A DNA stretch of 64,000 nucleotides from Malurus cyaneus samueli (Eukaryota; Chordata; Aves; Passeriformes; Maluridae): positions 17,833,931 through 17,897,930 of the forward strand of contig CM019227.1 in assembly GCA_009741485.1 (NCBI GenBank), given 5' to 3'. Below the pieces are notes generated by a model, which worked only from the letters and a program-made list of their open reading frames with translations, ran no database searches and was not told where the DNA came from. Positions within the stretch are counted from its first letter, which is position 1. Each line of letters starts with the position of its first letter. The translations under genes and the position numbers were made by a program. Of the stretch, positions 10,655 to 22,600 are shown piece after piece.

Positions 10655-13600
10655 ATGACGATCCCGGTGCTGGCAGCCTGGCAGCGTCCCTACCTGAACA
10701 TCTTCAAGCACTTCCGTGTGGAGGAATGGAAGCGCTCTGCCAAGGAGGGGGACGTGGCTGCCCTCACGGTAATGCAGGCACCGGTGCCACGGGGCGGGGG
10801 GCACTGGCCAGCCGTGGGCAGTGCTGACCCCCATCTTTCCCTGGTTTCTGAAGGACACGAGGATGAAGGGAACAGTCTACCGGATCCGAGGGTCGGATCC
10901 TGCCAGCAGCTACCTGCAGCTGCCCCGGAAAGGGACACAGTCCCTGGGGCTCACAGGGCGCTACCTCTACCTGCTCTTCAAGCCCCTGGCCCGCAAGCAC
11001 TTCCTCGTGCACCTGGATGTCACCACCGAGGTCTGTGACACTGGGTGGCCTTTTAAACTGCCATCGTGGCTGATTGAAGGATCAGGGGTGGCAGTGCTGG
11101 GTTTGGGAGGTGCAGGAGTTGAGTGCTCCTTGCTGCTGGTGGGTTACCCCGGGCTAGAGATGGTTTCCATGCTCATGGCATCTCCACTGGGGACAGGGAA
11201 CACGGAGGGGACAGAAGACAGGTCCATGTGCCTTCTCCTGTGCAGCACTTCCCTGCCGAAGCCACCAGGGTGACTAAAGCTCCGTGTGTGTCTCTTCCCA
11301 GGAAAACCAGGTGGTTCGCATCTCCTTCTCCAGCCTCTTCAAGGAGTTCAAATCCACGGCCACTTGGCTCCAGTTCCCCTTCATCTGCAGAGCATCCAGA
11401 GAGAGCCCGGCCCCACGGGGTGAGGAGCTGAGTGCTGGGGCTGGGCTGGCACAGCACCACCAAAATAAATTGTTAGAAAGTAAATTGAGTTCTCAAGTCT
11501 ACTTGATGCGTTTGAAAACAAGCTGTGGCTGCCCCTGGATCCCTGGCAGTGTCCCAAGCCAGGCTGAATGGGGCTTGGAGCAGCCTGGGATAGTGGGATG
11601 TGTCCCTGCCCAGGCAGAGTGGGATGAGATGGGTTTTAAGTTTGTCCCTCCCAACCCAAACCATTCCAGGATTTTCTGATAACAGTGGTGGGCCTGAGCA
11701 GGAGCCCCTCTGCAGGCAGATCAGAGCTGTAGCTCCTGGTGGGGCTGTCCCCTGTCCCAAGCAGTGAGTGCAGTGCCAGGCCAGGCAGGAGCCCGGGGAG
11801 GGGATGGGATGGGATGCCTGTCTGTCCTTCCCCACCCCTGAGCCTACAAGTTGTGTTTTCCCATCTCCCACTTGGCACAGGCCTGGTGGGAATCCTGCCT
11901 GGTAAATACTTTGCACTGAGCTCTTTGAATCCTGTGTCTCCCATCCAGCAAGGTCCATGTCCTAGCACTTTTTCCCCATTCTCTCACCCCCAGGTGCCCC
12001 CGGAGCAGCCCCGGCCGACGCGCGCTGGACGTGCCTGGTGCTGGACCTGCCCTCCATCGTGACCCAGTACCTGAACCGCAGGTACAGCCACCTCCGGGGG
12101 GTCAAACTCTGCTGCAACCTGCTCGTGAAAAACCTCTGCACCAGCGACCTGCTCTTTGAGCCAGGTGAGGAGCCCAGACCTCGGGGCAGCCTCTGCTTTC
12201 TCGTGATGCTCCAGCCCAGCCTGGGGGGAGCCTGTGGGGGCTCAAAGCTGAGTTTGCAGCTGTGGCAGAGCACTGAGCTGCTGGTGCTCTATCATAGGAA
12301 CAGAACGGGCAAATACTTGATATGATGTTGAGTTTCCACGTGGGCAGGGACACCTTCTGCTATCCCAGGCTGCTCCAAGCCCTGTCCAACCTGGCCTTGG
12401 GCACTGCCAGGGATCCAGGGGCAGCCACAGCTTCTCTGGGCACCCTGTGCCAGGACCTCAAAGGGACCAATTCCTTCCCACTGTCTTCTTTATCCATGCC
12501 CTCTGGCAGTGGGAAGCCATTCCCTGTGTCCTGTCTCTCCAGGCCCTTGTCCCAAGTCCCTCCCCACCTCTCTTGGAGCCCCTTTAGGCACTGGAAGGAA
12601 ATCTGGAATGGAATACAATCTCCCAAACTCTGGAGGAAAGTATCCTCTCATGTTCCAGCTGCAAAAGTGAATGAAAAGAGTAAAGCTAAAAATCTTTCTA
12701 AGGTTAGAAATCTTTTTCAGGGGTAAAAATGAAAGGTGTCATCAAACCTCTCTTCTCCAAGATTTGTGCTTTTATGTGCTGGAAGAGCCTGTGCTTTTTT
12801 TTTTGTGTCAAAAATCTTCCAACCTGCTTTTTTTATCCATCTGCTCAGTGTGGCAGAGGTACTTTGGTCAAACCCTTTGTTTTCCGCCTTTCCTTTTTCA
12901 TGCTGGAATTCTGTCTGAAGTGCCTGGCCTGCTGGGAAGCATCAGGGAGGAAGAAGTTACAGGGGCTGCTTTGAAATTCCTGAAGCTTATTGAATCTTTC
13001 CTCTGAAACCGTCCCTGTTTCACTTACCTAAATATAAAAATACATGAAGGAAATAAGAAAACAGGCAATGAGCTTTCAGAGAAATCGTGTGAAATTGTTG
13101 AATCAGTGAACAGAAATGATGTGAATCTTAAGCCTGGAGGTTCATAACTTGGATCCAAGGGTTTATGCTCTGGGCTCTTTTTGGAGGTTGAGAGTTCCAG
13201 AAATGCAGGAATACAGTTCCAGGAACCTGTTCAAGGTGTGTTTGTTACCCACCTCAGGCTTGTGGTCTGTGTTTCTCAGGTGATTTGTGCCTGTATCCCA
13301 CAGGGAATGTGGGATTCCAGCTCCCTGGAAGTGACAGTGTGTGTGTTCCTGTGCTGCCAGGTGTGACATTCTCCGAGGCCCGCCTGGGTGACCTGTCCTG
13401 CCGCGGGGTCACCCCCATGCCCCGGGAGCTGGCCTTCCCCGTGCCCAAAGGGGCCAAGTGGCATGACCTCTATGACTACATCAGGTACGGCTGCTCCCGA
13501 TCCCACTGTGGCTCCCAGCCCTCCCCACTCCCGGGGGAAAGGCAGGAGGGATGATGGCACTCAAAGAAAGACAGATCCAAGTGAACCTGGGACTTGAGTA

Positions 13601-16600
13601 GGCATTTTGGTCCCCCCACCTCCAGCATTTAGAAATTGTTAACAAATCTACCCTTTGGTGTCACCTGCCTTTGGTATCCCTGTGTTTGGGGGATGATGGG
13701 GGAAGAGGGGGAATCTTCCAGGTGGCAGCAAAGAAGTCTCTGTGCCAAGCTGAGGTGCCAAGTGCTATTCCCAGGTGCCAGTGCAATATCCCAGTTACAC
13801 AGTGCCTTCCTCTGGCTCTGCTCAGGTTCCCGTCCGAGGGGTCCAAGGAGCTGCACGACTCCATCCAGAAGAGCTCCCCAAGTCCTGCGGCAGGTGGGAG
13901 TGCTGGGGACAGCAGCCAGGGCTGTGCCACCCTGGGAAAGTGCCCTGGGTTTCCAAAAGAGCCTGACCTGCTCCTCGTGTTGCCCAGGTGACCAGGTCCT
14001 GAAGGAGCCCAGCCACCTCCTGAGCCAGCCATTGACCCTCTCCAGAGCAATCTGTGACCGCCTGTCCCTCGTCCGTCACATAACCAGTCCCAGAGCTGTA
14101 AGTGCACCCTGGAGGAGGCTGCAGCTTCTTCCTTCTTGCTTCCCAGGGAGTTTTTCCCTGCATCAGTGTTTTAATTTAAGATGTAGAAGCTGCTTGTTGT
14201 TGTTGGCAGCTGCTCTGGGCACGGTCTGGTGACCACAGCCCTACAGTTACTGTGTGGGGGCTCAGTGTAGTGCAGCACAGACAGGAGATGTGCCAAGTAC
14301 CTCGAGATCTCCAGACATCCATCCTCCCTGTCCCTGTGGAGGCAGCAGATCGTTGTGGCTTCAGATTATAGATAGGAAGGGAGGTCTGGAGCCTGAGGAG
14401 TGTAATCAGTGCCCTCAGGGAGCAGAGTGTGGAGTTGGGGTTGCTGGGACTGCAGGCAGCTGCTCTCATCTGATTTCCCCTTACCCACTGGGGGTGATGG
14501 TGTCCAAACTGGCTCACCAGTGTGCTGGTGGGTGTTTGGGGAGGGACTGGGGGAGCCATCCTTGTGCTGTGGAGAGGGAGAAAGTGAGAAGCACGGCCTC
14601 TCTGTGAGGGTGTCTAAAGGATGGCTGAGAAGATGGGGAAGGGTGCAAGGTGCAGCAGTCACTTGGTTTGATCAGATGGAGAAGATGAGACTGAGGTCAG
14701 ACCTCATCAGGGGCTGCAGCTCCTCCCAAGGGGCAGCTCTGATCTCTCTGTAATCAGGGACAGGACCCAGGGAATGGCTGGAGCTGTGTCAGGGGAGGTT
14801 TTAATGGATATCAGGAAAAGGTTCTTCTCCCAGAGGGTGGTCAGGCACTGAACAGGCTCCCCAGGGCAGTGGTCCCAAACCTGCCCAAGGTCCAGGAACA
14901 TTTGGACAAGGCTCTGGTTTGCCCTCTGGAGAGATGAACTGTGCATGGGAAGTGTAGGGAGAACAGCAGGTTAACAACCTGGCCAGCCAAATGCTCTCCC
15001 TCTGCATTTTTCCTCCTCATTTGTGTTGCTGTCAGGAGCTGTCAGGAGAGAACTGGGTGTCTCCCTGTCTCTGCCCCTGCTGCAGGTGGAGGGTGCTGGG
15101 AGGAGAACTGAGCTCTGCCTGAGGCTTTCCTCGTTCTCAGGTGCCACATCAGAGTCCTGTACTCCCCAAAAGCATCCCCGAGGTTCACCTGACAGCCCCA
15201 GGGTCTCCCAGAGCTGTGCCTGCTGGAGAGCCCGTGCTGGAGGAGAAGCAGAAGCTGCACAGCGCGGGGGACATGGGGCAGCCACCGTCACCCAGCCATG
15301 GTGACATCCATGTCTACGCCCACCCGAGGGAGGGACGGACCACCCGAGCTGTGCCCAGCTCAGAGGAGGTGAATGAAGCTCTGGAGGGTCACAAGGTGCT
15401 TATTTCCTATAAACTATTTGGGATATTTATTTCTAACAAAGGGAGAGAGGGAATGCAAGGTTCGGGCTGGAATTTTGGTTAAACTTACGGAGCCCCAAAG
15501 ATGCCCCTTTTTCTGACAAACAGTTCTTTCCACCAGCATCCTACTTGCCTTGAAAGAGGTACTCTGTATTCAAATGTGCTGACATTAAGGCAGTAACAGG
15601 TTTCTGGTTTGCTGAGCTGTGCCATCCCATGTGATGATTGAGCTGGCAGAATGTAACAGACCCGGTACTTCTAGTGTCCAAGGCCAGGCTGGACGGGGCT
15701 TGGAGCACCCTGGGCTAGTGGAGGGTGTCCCAGCAGGGGGTGGAATGGCATGGACTTTAAGGTCCCTTCCAACCCAAACCAGTCTGGGATTCTCGCAGTG
15801 GCCCCAGCTGGGACACCACCAGGGTTGGCAATGCCCTGGGGCTGGATGGGAAAGCTGCTTAACTCTGAAACCCCAGCTCCTCCTGCCTGACAAGTTGGAC
15901 CCTGCCAGGTTAAATACTTCAAACTTGTCCCCTGTGACTGGAGAAACCCAGAGCTGCCTCTGTGCTGCAGAGAGAGCCGAGCACTGGGGTTGGGGTGACC
16001 CATGGTTCTGGCTTGGCTCTAAGCATGTTGGTGCTGTGTGGTTTTCTTTCCCAGGGGCTCATACCAGATCCCATCCTGAAGCTGAGGACAATTATTGGCT
16101 TTGGAGGCTGCAGCACCAAATGGGTCAGTGGTTTGGGTGGTCTGAGGGGTTGATCTGTCACTGTGTGGTGGGGGTGTCAATGTTTGGGAGGGGTGAAATG
16201 TGGCTGAGGGTGGCACTGCCTGATGTGAGAAATGATCCCAAAGCGGATGGGCCTGAACATCCATTTGTGAACAACTCCTGTGCTGTTAGGATGGTGAATT
16301 GAAAATTATGGATTCAGATAGAATCATGGGGATGGAAAGCCCCTCTAAGGCCATCAATTCCGACGGTTTTCCCAGGATTCCCAGGCCCACCACTAATCCA
16401 TGTCCCCAAGTGCCACATCCACATGGCATTTAAATACCTTCAGAGATGGTGATCCCACCCCTGACCGCCTTTTCCATGAAGGAATTTTCCCAATACCCAA
16501 CCTAAACCTCTCCTTGCACAACTTAAGGCCATTTCCTCTTGTCCTGTCCCTGTTTCCTGGGAGTGGAGCCCAACCCACCAGCTGCCCCCTCCTGTCAGGG

Positions 16601-19600
16601 AGTTCTAGAGGGTGGAAAGTTTCCCCCTGAGCCTCCTTTTCTCCTGTCTGAGCCCCCCCAATTCCCTCAGACTTTTGCTCCAGACCCGTCACTAGATTTC
16701 CCATGTATTTAGCACATGAAAACTCATGCTGATTGTTGGAGGCTGGAAAGGAAGGGCTGTGTTTTGGATTGTTTCTGTGGCAGACTGGGCCTTGCTTGTG
16801 GTCTGTGTTATGTAGAGAAAGGGTTGGTTTGGTTCAGTCTGTTTAAGGCTCTGCCAAGAGTGTAATTTTCACAGGATAGGAAAGGGACCCTAAAGCCCAT
16901 CCAGTGCCACCCCCTGACATGGGCAGTGCCACTGTCACCAGCCCAAGTTGCCCCATCCAACCTGGCCTCGAACACTTCCAGGGCTGGGGAAGAATGGAGT
17001 TCCTGGGCCCTGGGGCGGTTCTGGAGCCGTGTCCCCCCTGTCTCGGTGCTGCAGGCTCTGTGGACGCGGGACAGCACGGCTGTCGTGTACCCCTGCCACG
17101 CCGTCATCGTCACCCTGCTCCTCAAGACCGGCCAGCAGAGGTTCTTCCTCGGCCACACGGACAAGGTGAGCGTGGCCCTCGCCATCCCTGCTGGCTGCCC
17201 TGTCCCTGCAGCCCGGTGCCAGCTGTCCTGGTGGCTCTTGGTGGCCGTGCTCTCCGCAGGTGGCGGGGCTGGCGTTCAATGGGAGCAGCACCGTGCTGGC
17301 CTCGGCGCAGGCCGGGCCCCGCAGCGTGGGGCGCCTCTGGGACTTCCCCTCGGGAACCTGCCTGTGCCTCTTCAAAACCGGCCTGCAGTCCCTCGTGGCC
17401 CTCAGGTGGGTTTTGGGGTGCAGGGTGTGCTCAGCGTGGCAGCGCAGCAGCTTTGCTGTGCTGTTCCAGGGCTGAATTACAGCTGCCTGCGTTTGTGACT
17501 GAGACCTGCTGGCAGCTGGCCTGGATTTGCTGCCAGCTCCCTCCCGAGCTGATCCCTCAGCTCTGGCTGTCTCCCCATCCCCACAACTTGTCCCCTTTTA
17601 TCCCCCATGGGGATGCTCTCGGGTACAAGGAGCTGTTTTTCCCCAGCTCTCTGTTCTTGCAGCTTTTCCCACAGTGGAGCTGTTCTGTGTGGCGTCGGGA
17701 AGGACGGGCACGGCAAAACGGTGAGAGCTGACACTTGGGCTGGCAGTTTCCCTGAGAGAGCTGTTCTCCCACAATTTGTAGTTGTATTCCAGACAAACCT
17801 CTGCTTTGGGCTTCCCTAGACATGTTCTTGAGGGACATCCCTTTCTCATTAGCTGCCTAAAGAGCACTTTCCCTCTGCCTGATGCCTGTGTGTGTTCCTC
17901 AGCAGCGAGTGAACAAATCCTTTTGCAAGCAGAGAGACCTGCTGGGGCTTTGCTTTGGGGCTGTTCTGTCCTTGGAGTGGTCCCAGCTAGTTCCCAGGCA
18001 GGGTGATGGGATTGTATCTTTATTTTAACAGTGTTTAGGGCAAGATGTGAGGTGAAATCTTGCAGCTCCAGGCATGGCTGTGGGAAGGGATGCTGGGCAC
18101 TGGAGCTGCCGCCCACCTTTGGAGCTGGGGATGACGCAGATCCCACGTGTAGCAGTCAAAAATAAACTCGTTCCATGGGACTGGGGGTTTTGTTTGTCAG
18201 TGGAACTGTTTTTGATCCACTGTTTTCATCCTTCAGTGACGACCATCAGCAATTAGCTGTGCCATCACTAAGTGCAGGAGAACCACGCTGTGTTCCGAGT
18301 TTTTCCCAGCATGGGCAGTGCTCTGTGATCCGTGGGGGAGCTGGGGAGATGGGATCAATGGGGTGCTGGGGGAACACCTCTCCCAGGTGATGCCTTGGCC
18401 CATCTCAGCCTCAGGGGTGGTGCTGGGTTTGGTTTTAACGCTGTTCTGGAAGGCAGAGCATCCTCCTGCATTCCTTCAGGGAGAGGGTTTGATTCCTGCC
18501 CCTGGTGATGGGCACTGAGGGCACACTCCCTTGTGCTGGAGCAGTGGATCTGTGCTGCCTCCGCTCCCTCAGCCCTGGGACAGCTCCCATATCCCAGCAG
18601 GCAGAGTTTCCACTGCTCTGGGGGTTTTCTTTCCAAGTCTCAGTCCTGTTGCCAGGCAGCCCTGGGATTTAGAACCTCTGATTATGGGTTGCAGACAAGG
18701 ATATTGCCACAAAGCTTTGCAAAGCTATTGGACTGTCCTGAACCCTCTGTGCAGTGGGTTTTATTTTATTTCCCTGCTCCGGATCTGTTACCAATCCTTC
18801 GTGCCCAACTCTGGAGCAGCTGCTGGATGAAAAGCTCTTCTGCTGCCAAGCTTTGGAGCAGCTCTCCCATCATAATTTCTTGTTTCAGATGGTGGTGGTG
18901 TGGAACACTGCTCAGGTGACCCGTGGTGGGGGCGTGGCTGTGCTGGCCAAGGCACACACAGATGTGGACATCCAGGCCATGAAGATTGCTTTCTTTGATG
19001 ATACCAGGTAGTGTGGCAAGAAAAGAAATCAGAAGTATTGAATCTTAGGTATTGGGAAGGAATTGTTCCCTGGGAGGGTGGGGAGGCCCTGGCACATGGT
19101 GCCCAGAGAAGCTGTGGCTGCCCCTGGATCCCTGGCAGTGTCCAAGGGCAGGTTGGACGAGGCTTGGAGCAACCTGAGGTATTGAAGGTGTCCCTGCCCA
19201 TGGCAGGGGGTGGAATGGGATGGGCTTTAAGGTCCCTTCACCCCAAACTACTTTTATTCCCTGATCCTGGCATGGCTGGGGGGTAGTTGAGGTGCTGCAG
19301 CCATCCGTTTGCCATTCCTGTTCCCAGTCCTTGCTGGCAGTGGCCCTTGGGACTGTGCCCTTCCCCAGGGCCTGGGCAGCCCTGCTCTGGTGCTCAGGCC
19401 GTGTTTCCTGGGACAGGATGGTGTCGTGTGGCCGGGACAACATCAGGCTGTGGCGCCTGCGGGGCGGGGCCCTGCGCTCGTGTCCCCTCAACCTGGGCGA
19501 GTACCATTCGCTGGACTTCACCGACCTGGCCTTCGAGGAGCGCCGGGGGCCGGAGCAGGGGCTGGAGGACCGTGCACTGTAAGGGACTGTCACTGTCACC

Positions 19601-22600
19601 TGTCCTGGCTACCTGGCAGGAGGGAGATCTGCAGCTCCCCCTGCTCTGCATTCTCCTTCCCCCCCTGACTACGGTGTTTTGTTGGGGTTCTCCCTCAAAA
19701 TCCAGGTGCCTTCTGGAGCTGGGAGAGCCTCTCCCTGCTCAGCACACATCACCTCCCACAAGGCTTTTGGCTGCTTGCAGAACAGCCTCTTTCCTCCTGC
19801 CATGCTGCTGTTCTGCCATATTTAGTGACTTTCTGCCTACCTGAAGCTCTCTGTTGGGTTCCTGGGGCAGCGGGAGGAGCGTGGTACACATCCTGTTACA
19901 TATAGACACACACTTTGTTGTTTTATTTTAATCATCAAAGCCAAACCTTTGTTGCCACCACATACAGTCCCACTAAGGCAGAACTGTCATCTCAGCTGGC
20001 CTGTGACAGAGGTTCCTTTCTGGAGTTTATGCCAAACTTTTCGTTTTTTTGCTAATTTCTGTTCCAAAGGATCAGGAAACCAAACGGGAAGCTCTGACTT
20101 TCCTTGGAGGTGTGTGGGGTAGCACATGGAACACTTGGGCACCTTGTTGACCTCTTGTATTACTGTGAGCCAGGATTGCTTTACACAAACCAGTTTAACA
20201 GGTAAACCAAGCTGTTTTTTTACTAAAAGCAGGTCTCTATGTTAGTTTTTGCTTCTTTTTTTTTTTTTACAGCTTTGTGTGCAGCAGGAGCGGCCATGTG
20301 CTGGAGGTGGACTACAAGAAAGTGTGTGTGAGGAGTGCACGGCGCCTGCTGCCCGCAAAGCCCCGGGGGGACAGCGAGGAGCAGGCAGGGAGCAGCTCAG
20401 GTGGGAGCAGAGAGGCAGGACAGCTAGGTGGAGCAGGAGCAGGCGGGGCTCAGGTGGGAGCAGGACAGCGGGAAGGGCAGGGGAGCAGGACAGCTGGAGG
20501 CAAGGGGAGCAGGAGCAAGGCAGGGAAGGCTGAGGTGGGAGCAGGAGCAGGCAGGGAAGGGCTCAGGTGGGAGCAGGAGCAGGCAGGGAGGCTCAGGTGG
20601 GAGCAGGAGCAGGCAGGGAAGGCTCAGGTGGGAGCAGGAGCAGGCAGGAGCAGCTCAGGTGGGAGCAGGAACAGGCAGGGAAGCTCAGGTGGAGCAGAGC
20701 AGGCGGGAAGGCTCAGGTGGGAGCAGGAGCAGGCAGGAGTGACAGGCAGTCAGGTGGGAGCAGGAGCAGGCAGAGACAGGGAGCAGGAGCAGGCGGGAAG
20801 GGCTCAGGTGGGAGCAGGAGCAGGCAGGGAGCAGCTCAGGTGGGAGCAGGAGCAGGCAGGGAGGGCTCAGGTGGAGCAGGAGCAGGCTGGGAAGGGCTCA
20901 GGTGGGAGCAGGAACAGGCAGGAGCAGCTTCAGGTGGGAGCAGGAGACGCAGGCAGGGCAGCTCAGGTGAGGAGCAGAAGCAAGTCTGGAAGAGCGTCTC
21001 AGGTGGAGCATGGAGGGAGAGCACTCAGGTGGCGAGGAGACAAGGCTGGCAATGGCTCAGGCTTGGCAGAGCAGGAGCAGGCAGGGAAAGGCTCAGGTGG
21101 GAGCGAGAGCAGCGAGGAGCAGGCTGCAGGTAGCAGAAGTCAGGCTGGAGCAGCCTCAGGTGGACAGAAGCACGAGACTCAGGTGGTGGCTCAGCAGTCT
21201 GGGAGGGCAGGAGACAGGCAGGGAAGGCTCAGTGGAGCGAGCAGTGCTGGGAGAAGGTTCATGGTGGGAAGCAGGCAGGCAGAGCAGCTAGTGGCAGAGA
21301 GGGAAGGCTAGACAGAGCAGTGGGAAGGCTCAGTGAGCAGGCAGTCCAGGGAGGCAGTGGCCTCAGGTGGGAAAGAAGCGAGCAGGCTGGGTAATAGGGC
21401 CTCAGGCTTATGGGAGCAGGACGCAGGCTGGGAAGGCGCTCAGGTGGGAAGCAGGTCATAGGCTGGCAAAGGCGGGACTCGGTGCTATTATTCGAGCAGA
21501 TGCAGGATGCAGCGTCAAGGTGGGACGCTTAGGACACCGGCCGAGGGAAGAAGCTAGGTGAATTAGAAGCAAGTGAGCGGCTGGGACGGAGGCTCAAGGT
21601 GGGAGCCCAGGAGCAGGCAGGAAGCGCCTCAGGTGGGAAGCGCTCAGGTGGGAGCAGTTTCAGGGACATGGGAAAACCAACCAGCAACCACCTCTGCCAC
21701 CATCAGGATCACAAATCAGCTCTCTGCCCAAACCAACCAGCTCTTTACCTACTGCTAAAGGATTATTTTGAGGTCGATTAGATCATTGCTATTTGCCTCT
21801 TAAGGACTGCAAATAATCTTCCTTAGTGCAGCAAAGTATCGTTTTAAGGAAGATTTTAGCATTTTAAATGCTGATTGCACTTTCAGAGAAACACTACTTT
21901 TAGAAACATGAAACAAGGTCTTCATTTGCTGATGGGAGGCTTAATGGAAAGATGGAAAAAGAGCTAAGACCAAGGAAAAAGATAAATTTGGGGATTTTTT
22001 CATTATTCAGCTGGTGAGAAGCGTTTGGGGAATCTTTGTTGCTGTACATTAAGTAGATCAGCTTTCAGCTCTTCCATTAACTTGAACAGCGGGAAGAACT
22101 CACTTTCAAGTGTGATTGCTCTGATATCTTCAAACTTGGTGCATAGTTTCCTTTGCAAATTGAGCTAATTAATCTGTAACGTGGCCTTTGAGAGGTGTGT
22201 AACTGCATTTCTCACTTCATGGACAAGAAAGAGCCCATGGGGAGATGAAATGATGCCCTTGGTGCCTCCTGGTCTTGGTGCTGGCTCTGACCAATGGCCT
22301 TTATATCTGAATTTAGGTTGAATATTGGGGAAATTTCTTCCCTGAAAGTGTGGTCAGGCATTGGAAGAAGCTGCCCATTCCGTCTCTGGAAATGTTAAAA
22401 AAACCTGTGGACGTGATACTTGGGGACATGGGTTGGTGGTGGGATGATGGTTGGACTCAGTGAGGTTTTCCACTCTGAATGTTTCTATGAATCAAAAGCT
22501 CCCAGTTTGTGGATCTGCATTCTCACTCGCTTCTGCAGAGAGGTTTTGGGATGTGGAAATGAAAGAGTTTGTACCTCGAGCAGTTAATCTGGGACATCCC

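Noticed and set aside
20277..21311. 344-codon + ORF rich in Gly, Ser, Gln and Arg
   Set aside because: Its first about 40 codons are WDR90 exon 15; the rest is translated minisatellite intron. Family comparison places the exon end at 20400.
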